This document shows, one piece after another, positions 38,901 through 51,005 of a stretch of 64,000 nucleotides of DNA. Made by a program: the position numbers and the translations under genes. The notes under the pieces are model-generated. The model saw only the letters and a list, made by a program, of their open reading frames with translations. It was not told where the DNA came from and did no database searches. The stretch lies in contig CAZSSM010000041.1 in the NCBI GenBank assembly GCA_964609385.1, positions 1 to 64,000 of the forward strand, read 5' to 3'. The DNA comes from CAZSSM01 sp964609385. GTDB taxonomy: Bacteria; Planctomycetota; Planctomycetia; Isosphaerales; Isosphaeraceae. Within the stretch, counting starts at the first letter, position 1. Every line of letters begins with the position of its first letter.

Positions 38901-41900
38901 ACATCGAGGCGACCGACGTCTCGCTGACCGCGGCCGGCGCCATCGGTACGGCGGATCAGTCGATCAACCTCGATACGTCGGGCGCAGTCGGCGCCGAGGG
39001 CGGACTCGACGTCTACCTCCGCGAGACCGCCGGCGACCTCGACGTCGTCACCATCCAGGGCCTCACGATCACCCTGGATGTGCCCGACGGCAGCGTCCGG
39101 GACGCCATCGAGGACGTCGCTCGCCGCGATACCGCAGCGATCGCTGCGCTGACGGCCCAGTTCGAGGAAGACGGCTTGATCGGTGACGGGGCCCTCGCCG
39201 CCCAGGCCGAGGTCGTCCAGCTCGCCGAAGACGCCGGCACCGCCGACTACGTCCAGTACTGGTCGCAACGCAACTCCCTGCTCATCCCCTCCGACCCGAG
39301 CACCTTCGACTTCGCCTTCACCGTCGAGCAACGGGCCGGCCAGCTCGCCGCCGGCAAGACCGAGTCCCAGATCGACGACCTGGAGCAAGAGGTCAACGAT
39401 CGCTTCTTCGCCCTCGACGCCATCTACGGCGCCGGTGGCACCTACCAGACGGTCAACGCCGTCGACAACAACGTCTCCTACGACCCCGACACCTTCGACC
39501 CCAACTTCATCTACCGCCTCGGTGACACCGAACGGGCCGAACTGATCAGCGGATTCAACTGGGAGATCGACGAACTGCTCTGGGGCCTCAGCGCCTCGAT
39601 CGTCAAGCCGACCGCCGACACGACCTTGATCGTCGAGCAGCCCAACCTGATCGCCAACGTCATCACCGTCACCGTCAGCGGGACTTTCGGCCAAGACGTC
39701 GAGAACACCGAGATGATCTTCGTGCCCGGCGGCGACATCTCACGGATCACCGACGACGCCAACAACACGGTCAAGACCTCGCTCTTGGCCGCCGAGTCCG
39801 ACGATGTGGCGATCTTCTTCTGGACCGACACCAACGGCAATGGTCAGGTCGATGACGGTGAGGCCATGGCTTGGGAGGACATCGACGACGGCGACCAGTT
39901 CGTCGAGCCCGGCGAGTTCAACCTGGTCGAGCTGTCGCGTCGTGAGGACGTCGACGTGGCCGGACTCAGCGGGAACCGACCGATCGTCAACATCAATGCC
40001 GGCGAGCGGATCTTCGTCGGGGCTGAGCAGGACATCGGCCTGGGCCAACTCATCGCCGAGGACGCCGACGGGAATCGCGAGGACGTCCGCGTCAAGGTTG
40101 ACGGGGCGATCATCAACGAACTGGTTGTGGCCGGGACGAACGTCATCGCCGACGACCTGGTTCTCGAGGGCGCCGAGGGTGATATCGGGACCGAGGATGT
40201 CCCGATTACGATCGACCTCTCCACAACGGGTGGGTTGACCGTTCGCGGCCTGGACGATGTGTATGTCGAGGATGTCTCCGGGACCCTCAACCTCGTCACA
40301 GGCTTCGCCGGCGGCTTCTTCCAGCTCACCTCCATCGACGGCGCGATCCTCGACGCCAATGACCTGCTCCGGAGTAACGGGACCGTCCAGACGGCCGTCA
40401 ACAACGTGATCGCTGACGAGATCCGCTTCATCGCCGACACCGTAGGCACCCAGGACAATCCGGTCGAGGTCCGGCTCAGCAGTGACGGCTCGTTTGGCGG
40501 GTCGATCGAGACCTCACTTTATGTGGCCAGCCTCTCCACAATTCGGGTCGACGAGCTGACTACCGACACCGGCAACCTCTCGGTCATCGCCGAGGACGAC
40601 CTCCTGCTGGGAACGATCCAAGGCTTTAACGGATCGGTCGACCTCGAGTCGAAAAACGGCTCGATCCTCGACGATTTCCCGAACGGCCGGAACCTCCTGG
40701 TCGGCTCGGCCACTTTGTCGATCCGTGGAGGCAGCGAGACGATCGGCTTGCCGACCGAGCGGATCGAAGTCTACGAGGCGACCCAACTCGACGTGATCGG
40801 ACCGAATTCGGACATTGAGCAGTTCTCCTACTTCACGCTGGCCTCGCTGCCGGTCGGCTACTTCGAACTGGGCGGATCGACCGAGGCCAGCTCCTCCGGC
40901 GGCGAAGCCCACGATTTCAACGGCGACCGTTTCCCGGACCTCCTCTCGGGCGCGAATGTCTTGCTGAATGACGGACAAGCCAATTTCCGCTTAGTCCAGA
41001 CCGGAATCAGCGGGGTCATCTTGACCGTCACTGCGGCCGATCTCGACGACCGCAACAGCGATGACCTGCTCGTCTACAACCCCACCACGGATCGGATCGA
41101 GGTCTACCTCAACAACGGTCAGGCTCAGTTCAGCCTGGCCCAGTCGATCGACCCCGGCTTCGACGTTGGCAGCGTCGAGGCGAACATCGGGATGGTCATC
41201 GGCAATCTCAACGGCGACTCTGCGCCTGACTTCATGATCGTCGACCCGATCAACCGGCAGTTCCTGGTCTACCACAACACCGGTTCGGCCACCTTCCAGC
41301 TCGCTGGAGCCTTCTCGTTCCCCGAAGGCGTGGGGGGAATCCCGCCCATTCGCTTGGCGGACTTCACCGGAGACGGGTTCGACGACCTCATCGTCGGACC
41401 GACCGGCCAGTTCGACCGAGTCCGGATCTATCCGAACTTGGGTGATCCCTCCAACTTCGCCGCCTTCAGCGAGACCCGGGCCGCCTTCGTCTTCGACAAT
41501 GGAACGTCGGGACCCAGCAGCGGCGACTTCATCACGACTCAGTTTAATTTCTGGGGCTACGACGTTGGCGACATCGACGGGGACGGCGACCTCGACCTCT
41601 TGGCCTCGGCCTCCGAGAGTAACCGAACCTACATCTTCCTGAACCAAGGGGTGACAACGGTCCAAACCGAGGGCAGGCTCGGTTTCAACATCCCCGACGA
41701 TCCGCGCGGTGAGACTCGACTCCTCTTCACCACCGATAACGAGAACGTTCAGTTCGAGACGGTCAGCTCACGAGGACAAAACACGACTCAAAGGTCCTAC
41801 GGCGTGAGGTTAGGTGACTTCGACTTTGACGGCGACAACGACGCCTTCTTGCCCAAGGGCAGCAACGGACAGGTCTGGCTCAACGACGGGACCGGGCAGT

Positions 41901-44900
41901 TCATCGACACCTTCCAGCGCCTCAGTAGCGGGCGAGTCTTTGTGGCGACGCTCGCCGACTTCAACGACGACCTCGCCATCGACATCCACGTCCCCGCCGG
42001 AACCTTCCTCCAGTTCACCAACCCCGAGTTCGTCGACGACCAGACCTTCGAGGTCACCGAGAACCGGCCCCTGGACGACCTGGTCGTCTTCGCCCAAGCG
42101 ATCCTCAACTCGCCCTCCGACACTGTCACCTTCAACATCGATGCCGCCTACGCCGACAACGGTGACGGAACAACCGAAGTCGAGGTGACCGACCAGTTCC
42201 GGATCGACGAGTTCGGCCAGATCCTGGTCAACGTCGACAACCCCTCGGCGCTCTATTACGAGACCTATCGGCGACTCCGGTTCGAGGTCTCGCTGAGCAA
42301 CTCGCGCGGACTGTCCGACTCCACGACGATCATCGGTACCATCCGGAATCTCGACGGGGTCAACAACTCCGACACCAGCCTCTATGCCGCCTTCGGCGAC
42401 GACCTCGATTCGATCACTCTGACCGAGGGCCTGCCCGGCGGGACGCTCATCGCCGACCTCTCGCGACTGGCTTCCGACCCCGAACCGCTCGACCGGATCA
42501 CCGGATACGAGATCAGCGGCGGTAGCCAGGGCTGGGAGGACTTCACGATCGACTCGTCCGGCCAACTGTTCTACTCCGGCGCCAGCCCGCTCGACTTCGA
42601 CAGCCTGCCCGACGATCAAAAGCAGATCGTCCTCAACATCCGCGCCTTCGACACCGAAGGGCTCTCCCAAGGCCCCGGCACCGTCATCGTCAAGGTCGAG
42701 AATGTCGAGGAAGCCCCGTTCTTCACCCGCTCGCTGACGGCGGCCATCGGTGAGCAGCCCGAGGCCGGGGCCCCCATCCCCATCGTCTGCTCCGGGGCCC
42801 TCGTCACCGACCTTGGCGCGGTCGATCCGGAAGGACTGGGCATCTCGTATAGCCTCGGCGGCGGGACGACCCTCCTCTTCGTCATCGACCCTGACACCGG
42901 CCTGCTCAGTGTTCGGGATCCCGATGCCTTCGACTTCGAGACCAACAGCAGCCTCACTGCCCAGATCGTCGCGACGGATCCCGGCGGCCTCTCCACCACC
43001 TTCGACCTCGTCGTCACGATCCTCGACTACACCCAGGCCCCGATCGTCGCCGACCAAACCTTCGACGTCACCGAAGACATCGACACGACGATCGACCTCG
43101 CCGCTGTCGATGCCGACGTGGCCCTCGGCGACGTCCTGACCTACTCCTTGGTCGAGGTCTTCGTCGATCAGGTCGATCCGTTCCCCGACTTCACCGCCTT
43201 CCTGGGCAACCAGCCCTTCAGCGTCGACCCGTTGACGGGTGCCTTCTCCTTCGATGGCGATGGCTCGCTCACCGACGATGAAGTCGTGGAAGGCTATGTC
43301 GTCACCGTTGGGGTCACCGACCTCGAGGGCCGCACGGCTACGAGCACGCTGACCATCGACCTGCTCGACGGCTCCGACCCCGAGCGGCCCTCGGTGAGCG
43401 ATCTCTTCCTGAGCGTCCCCGAGAACGTCTTGGCCGGGACCGTCATCGGACAGGTCAACATCGACCCGGACAGCGTCCCGATCGTCAACTTCCGGTTCTC
43501 CGAGGGCGGGCGATTCATCGGTGATATGATCAGCATCGATCCCGATGGGGTTGTCCGGGTCAACGATGAATCGCTGTTCGACTTCGAACTGGACGATTTC
43601 CATGAAGGGATATTCATCGCTGATGCTGCCAACGGGAGGACCGCGACCTTCTTCGTTTCCCTCAGTCTGATCGACCTCAACGAAGCGCCGATCCTCGACG
43701 TCGAGAACTTCACGAGCGTGTTGGTGCCTGAAGACACCGTCGCCGGCACAGTCCTGACGACGCAACCGCCGTTGACGGCGATCGATCCGGAGGTGGCCAT
43801 GGGAGATCGGCTCAGTTACGCCTTCCTTTACCCCGATGGCACCGTCAGCCAGGTCGGCCCGGAAGGCTTCCTCGAGATCGATCCCGAGACCGGCTTCATC
43901 ACCCTGATCGACGACTCGAACCTCGACTTCGAGCAGTTCGTCGACCCGAGCTTCACCGACTACGTCCAGGTCCAGATCAGCGATACCGAGGGGCTCGCCG
44001 CGATCGGCTCGCCGTTCACATTGACGATCACCAACGTCGACGAAGCGCCCGTCCTGACCGACGGCCAGTCCTTCTCGGTCCGCGAAGACGCCGGCTCCGG
44101 AACCATCTTGGGCATTGTCGATGCCGACCAGCGCGAGGTGGCCGACGGAGAGGTCTTCACGCTCATCGATAACCCCGACGACATCTTCGCCATCGACCCC
44201 GACACCGGCGAACTCTCGATCGCTGACGGCAGCCCGCTCGACTTCGAGACCACCGCCTCGTACACCCTCCAGGTCCGGCTGGGCAACGTTGATGAGGCGG
44301 ACGTGCGCCAGGTCACCGTCGACGTGACCGACGTTGATGAGCACGACGTGGCCGTCGTCAAGACCACCACGAGCCGGGGAACGGTCAGCCAGGGTGATTC
44401 GGTCACCTATGAGATCGTCGTCAGCAATCCGGGCGAAGAGGACGAGTCGGTTGTCAACGTGGAGGACCTGCTGATCGGTCTGAGCGGAGTGACCCTCGAC
44501 TTGGTCGGAACGACCGGTGGTGCGTCGACCTCGGCCGTGCCGGGTGCCATCACCGGCGCGTTCCAGGACACCGCAAACATCCCCGTCGGTGGCACCGTCA
44601 CCTACACGCTCACCGGGATCGTCGCTGCCCCGACCGGTACGACGCCACGGGCCTCGGCCCAACTCCTCGGCGGTCCGGCGACGGTGAGCGTCCCAACTCC
44701 GGAGGTCTTCGACGACAACAACGCCAGCAGCCCCGCCCCGATCCTGGTCCGGGCTTCGGCGATCGACCCGACCTACGAGCTCGTTGTGGACGACTCGGTG
44801 GCGCTGTCCGATGCGAGGGCCTTGGCTCTAGGCGACCTCAACGGTGATGGTGATCTCGACGCGATCGCCTTCACGGCTCCGAGCGGTGGTGTGAACGTCA

Positions 44901-47900
44901 CCACGTTCATCAATACGAATGGGACCTTTGCCGCCTCGACACAGCCGATCGTCGGGCTCTCGGCCTTCGACCCGTCGGACGTCGCCCTGGGCGACCTCGA
45001 CGGTGACGGTGACCTCGACGCCGTCGTCGCGATGGCACCCACGCTCGACGCCCCCAACGGCTCGTCCTTCTTCCTGCTCAACGACGGTGCCGGCGGCTTC
45101 AGCTTAGGTGGAACGTTTGCCGATGGCCTTGGTCTTGGCGAAGTCGCTCTGGCCGACTTCGACTCGGACGGCGACCTCGACGCCGCATTCACCGGTGTCG
45201 ACGCCACCGGCGCGGTCTTGTTGGCGACGGCCACCTGGGTCGGTGACGGTTTCGAGGTCGAGTCCTCGACGACCGCTGACCCCGTCGCTGACCAGCACCT
45301 CGCCCTGGGCGACCTCAACGCCGACGGGATCGTCGACCTGGTCCGGACCTTCCAACAGGACGACGCCCCGGCTCAAGTCGAGGTCGCCCTCGGCGATGGC
45401 TCGGGTGGATTCACGAGCACCCTCCAGGGCCTCGAGATCACGGACGCCGTGATCGGCGACATCGCCCTGGGCGACTTGGACAACGATGGTTCGATCGACA
45501 TCTATGTCGCCGTCAAGGCGACGACGGATGGATCGCTGGCCTACGACCGGGCCTTCCTCAACGACGGTACGGGGACGTTCTCCTTGGTCGATGCGACCTT
45601 CGGCGACTCGGCCGGCGTCGAGGTCGCGCTCGACGACTTGGACGGTGACGGGAGCCTCGATGTCATCCTGGCCACCGAGGGCGGCCTGGATGCCTGGATC
45701 AACGACGGCTTCGGAGCCTTTTCGCAAGGCCAGGTGAGCGGGGACGGCCAGGCACTCCTCGGGTTGGTTGCCGGTGATCTGGACAACGACGGCGATACCG
45801 ACGCCCTGACCTTCGACTCGGCCGGCATCGACGTCGTGGTCCAGATCAGCCCGCCGGCGATCAGCCTCCCCGACGAGGTGCCCACGCTCGCCGAGGACAG
45901 CACCTTGGCAATCACCGGTGTCTCGGTTCTCGACCCGCTCGGAGGATCGGTCACAGTGACGGTCAGTGTCGATGATGGCGAGGTCCAACTCGTCGACGGG
46001 AGCGTGACCCGGACCGGCTCCTCGGTGACCATCACCGGGCTTGAGGATGACGTGAACGCCGCGTTGGCAACCCTCAACTACACGCCATCCTCCGACGCGT
46101 CCGGGACGTTCACCCTGACTCTCAACGCCTCCAACTCCGAGACCAACGCGAACGCGACGCTCGCCATCGAGGTCGAGGCGGTCGATGACGCTCCGGTCGT
46201 CTCAGTCCCGTCGGGACAGTCCACCCTGGAGGACACCTCCATCGCGATTGCCGGCGTCGGCATCTCCGACATCGACTCCGATGACTTGATGGTGACGCTC
46301 TCGACCGGTGACGGGACGCTCTCGGTCTCCGGTCAGGATGCCGCCTTCGTGACGCTGAGCGGGACGCCCGCCGCGATCAACCTCGAACTCGCCTCGCTCA
46401 CGTTCACCCCAGCGCTCCACTTCAACGGAACCGCGACGATCGAGGTCGAGGCCGTCGATGGCGAGAACTCGGTCGTCCGGTCGTTCACCGTCGAGGTCAC
46501 CCCCGTCAACGACGCGCCGACACTCATCGTGTCTAGCCCGCTGACGACAATCGAGAACACCAACTTGCCCATCACCGGTCTGGATGTCGAAGACGTCGAC
46601 TTCGACATCCAGACCGTCCGGCTCGAGGCGAGCGAGGGTGTGCTCACCCTCGGCACCGAGACGTCCGCGACTCTCGAGCTGTCCGGAGTCGCCTCCGCGC
46701 TCGACCTCGACCTGGCCAACCTGATCTTCACGCCTCGGCCCGACTTCGTCGGCGCGGCAACAATCGATCTCACCGTTTCCGACGGAGTCCTGTCCACGAC
46801 CGGTCAGGTCGTCATTCAGGTCGAAGCGGATCAGTCGAGCGACACCAACCAGGCCCCGCAGTTGCTCGTCACTCAGCTCGTCGACCGGTTGGACGAGGAC
46901 ACCGACACCTCGTCGCGCATCGCGATCGCCGAGGTGACCGTCTTCGACGACCAGGAAGGGACGAACGTGGTCTCGCTGATCGGCCAGGACGCGGACCTGT
47001 TTGAACTCGACGGCACGACCCTCTACCTGCTTGGTGGGACAGTCCTCGACACCGAGACCCAGGACTCCCTGGAGGTGACTGTTCAGGTCGACGACGAGGC
47101 CGTCGGTTTCGAGCCCGATGATTCCACGACGCTCGGGATCACTGTGGCCAATGTCAACGAGGCCCCCTCGGCGACCGACGCGAGCTTCAACGTGATCGAG
47201 GGGGCACCGGCCGGGACAGTCCTCGGGACGGTCACATCCACCGATCCCGACGTTGGGGACATGGTAAATTACGCGATCGATGGCGACGGCACCTTCGCGA
47301 TCGATCCGAGCACGGGCGTCATCACGGTGGCCAACCCGGATGCCCTCGACTTCGAGAACGGACCCCAGTCCTACGCCCTGACCGTCACGGTGACCGACCT
47401 GGGCGAACTGGTGGATCAGGCGAACATCTCCATCAACCTCATCGACGTCAATGAGGCTCCGACCGTCGCCCTGGCCAACGCCATCATCACGCTCGATGAG
47501 TCGACCAGCACGCTGAACCCGATCAAGATCGCCGACATTGTCCTTACGGACGACGCCCTCGGGGACGAGACGTTGTCGCTCGATGGGACCGATGCCGACC
47601 TCTTCTCGATCATCGGTTTGGAACTGTTCCTCAACGCTGGCGTGTCCCTGGACGCGGACAATGCCCCGCAACTGGACGTCACGGTCCAGGTGGATGACCC
47701 GAGTGTCGGCGAATCCCCGGACAGCAGCGTATCGCTTACCGTGACGATCGAGGCCGGAGCGGAGGCCCCGATTCTCGCCGATCAGTCCTTCACCGTCGCC
47801 GAGAATAGCGCGGCCGGCACTGTGGTGGGGATGATCGCCGTCCAGGACGGCTTCAACGGGGCGGTTACCTTCCAGGTCACCGGCGGGACCGGTCAGGCGC

Positions 47901-49699
47901 TCTTCTCGGTCAATTCCACAGACGGGACCATCACCGTTGCGGACGGGGCCACGATCGATCGGGAGGCGGTCGCGAGCTACACGCTGGAGGTCACCGCCGA
48001 TGATCAGGGATCGCCGCCCCAGACGGCCTCGGCGGTCATGACGTTGCGCATCAGTGACGTCAACGATAATGCTCCGGTTATCACGTCGAGTGATCTCGTC
48101 GACGTCTCAGAGGGCCAGTCCGACGTCCTCGAACTCACGGCCACCGACGCGGACGCCACAGCGCAAGACCCCACCTTTGCGATCATCGGGGGTGCGGATG
48201 CGGGTCAGTTCGAGATCGTTAACGGCAATCAGCTCCGGTTCCGAGCCACGGCTGACTTCGAGTCCCGCGGTGACTCCGACGGGGATAACACGTATGAGGT
48301 CGAGGTGGAGGTGAGCGATGGGGGTGACTCGCCCGACATGCAGTCCATCCGGGTGACTGTGACCAACGTGGATCCCTCGGTCCCGGTTGATATCGACACC
48401 TCGGACAACGTGGTGGACGCTGGCGTCGCGAACGGCACTCCGGTGGGGATCACTGCCGAGTCCGCCGACCCCCTGGGCCCGGACGTTACCTGGGCGTTGC
48501 GGGACGACGCGGGCGGGCGTTACGCGATCGATCCAAGCACGGGTGTCGTCCGGGTCGCCGACGCCACCCTGCTCGTCCCGTCCTCGACCGACACGATCGT
48601 CGTGGAAGCCTCTGACGGCGTGGGTGGGGTCGCGACGGCAACCTTCTCGATCGCGGTTGTAGGCGCTGCGAATGACCTGGACCTGACGCCCGAGCAGCTC
48701 GCCGAACTGCTCGACCAGCCCAACGGGCCGGATCAGCTCGCCAACGCCACGTCCATCATCATCGACTTCACCACCGAAACGCTCGACATCACCGCCGAGC
48801 TCCAGCAAGCCCTCGCCGACAACGCCAACATCGTCGTGCTCGGCCTCCGAGGCCAGCCTACCGACGGTGAGGACTTCATCGTCGGCACCAGTGGCAACGA
48901 TACCATCAACGCCCAAGGAGGCGACGATACCGTCTTCGGCGGTCCCGGGGACGACCGGCTGATCGGCGACCAGACCTCCGGCAATGCCGGGGGCGCCGAC
49001 AAACTCTTCGGTGGCAGCGGAAACGACACCATCGATGGCGGCGACGGCAACGACTCGATCCTGGGCGACCTGGGCGACGACTCGATCAAGGGTCAGAACG
49101 GTGCGGATACCATCGACGGCGGCGCGGGCGACGACACGATCTCGGGCGACGGCGACCAGGACTCGATCCTCGGCGGTGACGGCCATGACGTGCTCGGCGG
49201 TGGCGGTAATGCCGATGTGATCGAGGGTGGCGAGGGGAACGACACACTCCGGGGCCGCAACGGTCGCGACACGCTTTCCGGCCAGGGCGGAGTCGACGTG
49301 ATCGAGGGGGGTAACGGCGATGATCTGCTCGACGGCGGTGGGAATGCCGACCTGATCGAAGGGGGCAACGGTGACGACACGCTCCGGGGTCGCACCGGCC
49401 GCGACACGCTTTCCGGTGGGGTTGGTTTCGACTTAATCGAGGGAGGCAACGGTGATGATGTGATCGAGGGCGGCGCGGGCAACGACACGCTCGTCGGCGG
49501 CGATGGCGATGATCAGCTCTTTGGCGACGGAGGCGTGGACCTGCTGGTCGGCGAAGCGGGCATGGATACGCTCTTCGGCGGTACCGGACGCAATTATCTC
49601 TTCGCCAGCGACGATGTGACGTTGGCGATCGCTCTGGACCGGATCGCCAATGGCCTCGGTGACGAGGATGACGATGAGGACGAAGAACTCATCGGCTGA
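35965..49699 (+). CDS. Giant LEPR-XLL adhesin-like protein, C-terminal 4,577 residues
   Basis: Continuation of the gene starting at 25333; the frame reads EGATVKSLGEITL from 35966. Order: solenoid-like beta modules (to about 39090); a helical island (about 39100-39440) with SVRDAIEDVARRDTAAIAAL and QIDDLEQEVNDRFFALDAIY; more beta strands; an FG-GAP/VCBS block of DxxGDGxxD loops (about 40900-42000); cadherin-like repeats with NVDEAPVL junctions (about 42040-44340); a DUF11-like domain (about 44340-44760); a second FG-GAP block (about 44810-45830); Ig/cadherin-like repeats with EDT starts (about 45860-48660); and RTX nonapeptides (48880-49620), ending in an acidic tail DEDDDEDEELIG. Many calcium-binding motifs imply an extracellular, calcium-stabilised protein. 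An RTX end usually means type I secretion, but no such transporter gene is in the window. Confidence 0.87.
48883..49620 (+). repeat. RTX (hemolysin-type) calcium-binding nonapeptide array
   Basis: About 26 consecutive nine-residue units of the form GGxGxDxLx, beginning GTSGNDTIN and ending GGTGRNYLF, interrupted once by a longer unit (GDQTSGNAGGADKLF). Each pair of half-turns binds calcium in a parallel beta-roll. The array sits at the C-terminus, as in type I secreted RTX proteins. Confidence 0.92.
49207..49476 (+). repeat. Tandem 135-bp duplication within the RTX array
   Basis: Two adjacent 45-residue blocks (from 49207 and from 49342) each read GNADxIEGG, DTLRGRxGRDTLSG, xDxIEGGNGDD. They match at nucleotide level far better than other RTX units, indicating a relatively recent five-unit duplication. 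Confidence 0.7.
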
Positions 49700-49789
49700 G
49701 GGCAACTTGCTCGGTGGCGGGTCTTGTTAGGGACGCGAGTCCGTGGCGGCCCGCCCGATCACGGTGAGCGTGCTCAGGTCCCACGATGA

Positions 49790-49816
49790 CGGCCCCTGTG
49801 GTTGATCCCGGGGCCG
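49790..49816 (+). terminator. Hairpin after the giant gene, possible terminator
   Basis: CGGCCCC (49790-49796) pairs with GGGGCCG (49810-49816) around a 13-base loop, 91 bases after the stop of the giant gene. No T tract follows, so termination by this hairpin is uncertain. Confidence 0.35.
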
Positions 49817-50064
49817 ACGAATGCTCCGGTAAGGTCGGTTCACGATCGTCGAGGCCGTTACAGAGACCGATCGCTACATGCGTCGGACCATCGAGAGGTT
49901 CCGGGAAGCCGTCTCCGGACTCACAACCCTAGAGAGAACGCAGAGCACGACCAAATCCACTGCCACGTCAAGAGAAAAAGAATCTCGTTTTGCCGCGAGT
50001 CCCATTACTAACATAGTTTGCGACGACAAAGGTAAGTGATCGCATTCGGTAGCGCGCTGCAGTC

Positions 50065-50640
50065 GGCCCGCGATTACGAGGCCAAAGACGGCTTCTCGGA
50101 GTCTTTCATCGGTCGGCCGTGTACAGCGGGTCATCGCAAGGTTGGAGTGACGCATGCGGCGTTGGACCTCACGGGGAGAAACCCTCGCGGCGTCCAGGAG
50201 TAGGGCCGTCATTTTACGAAGGCAATGGAGTCGAAGGACCGCCCCCGATCATCCTGCTAGGGGGTCTCGGCCCGCTCTAGATCGAACCTGATCATCTCGC
50301 TTCCGCATCGGGGTAGCGGAAAGACGGGTGAACCGGTTTGGGAGTCCTCCAAGATGAGTCGCTATTCTTCGACGAGGTTGTCCATCAGATAGGCGATGGC
50401 CTCTTTACGGGCCTTGTTCCCCTCGATATGGACGGGGATCGTGATGGATCGCGCTTCAAGGTTGAACCAGGCCGTCTCAACCGGATGTCACGCAGACGTT
50501 ACGCGTTGGCCATGACGGTGATCCGGAAGAGCCTGTGCCCGAGCAGCGCGGTAAATCCTCGGGTCTTGCCGCAGGCCAAGAGACTCTCCTCATACTCCGC
50601 GACGACCTCCCCGATCGGTCGGGCCATCGCTTGGACAGCT
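50065..50640 (-). pseudogene. Decayed tyrosine-type site-specific integrase
   Basis: An N-terminal fragment (about 50640-50510) reads PIGEVVAEYEESLLACGKTR, like the SAM-like arm-binding domain of planctomycete integrases. A C-terminal fragment (about 50212-50065) reads ALLLDAARVSPREVQRRMRH followed by TRPTDERLREAVFGL, matching the integrase region that carries the MRHSSxxxT motif and the approach to the catalytic Tyr. Between them the frame is broken and most of the catalytic domain is unrecognisable. The expected catalytic Tyr region reads MTRCTRPTDE, without the usual RYTRP, so the enzyme is inactive. Confidence 0.55.
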
Positions 50641-50829
50641 ATCGTCTCGGCCGAGTCGATCAGGCCGCCCCGTCGCTAGCGGGACTCTTCCTTCGATCTC
50701 TGGGGCTCGCGCCTGTCGGTATATCCGATATATTTCCGGCGTTTGCTAAGTTTCGCATCGCACCAAAAAATTTTGCAATTCTTGCGAAAATTCATGTAAT
50801 GCGTTTTTTAAATATTAACATTTTTGTAT

Positions 50830-51005
50830 TTATTTGGCGAACTCGTCGATGTAGGCGCGAGACATCGGCAGCCCGCCAGCGTGTGCAGCCCCCGACCTTG
50901 AACCCCCTGGAGAACTCGCCTCTGGCGACCAACCGCCGGACCGTGCGAGGATCGACCCCCAAACAGTTGGGCGACTTGCTTGATGGGCAGACAACGCTTC
51001 AGATT
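50830..51005 (-). pseudogene. Frameshifted excisionase-type helix-turn-helix gene
   Basis: Minus strand: LKRCLPIKQVAQLFG, then after a shift at a GGGGG run VDPRTVRRLVARGEF and FKVGGCTRWRAADV, then after a second shift AYIDEFAK and a TAA stop at 50830. Together they rebuild a complete MerR/excisionase-like DNA-binding domain (HTH plus wing). Such genes usually precede integrase genes in planctomycete mobile elements, as this one does. Two frameshifts indicate decay. Confidence 0.6.

Noticed and set aside
48883..49620. Short-period repeat pattern reminiscent of a CRISPR or tandem DNA repeat
   Set aside because: The 27-base period encodes RTX nonapeptides; there are no constant repeats with unique spacers.
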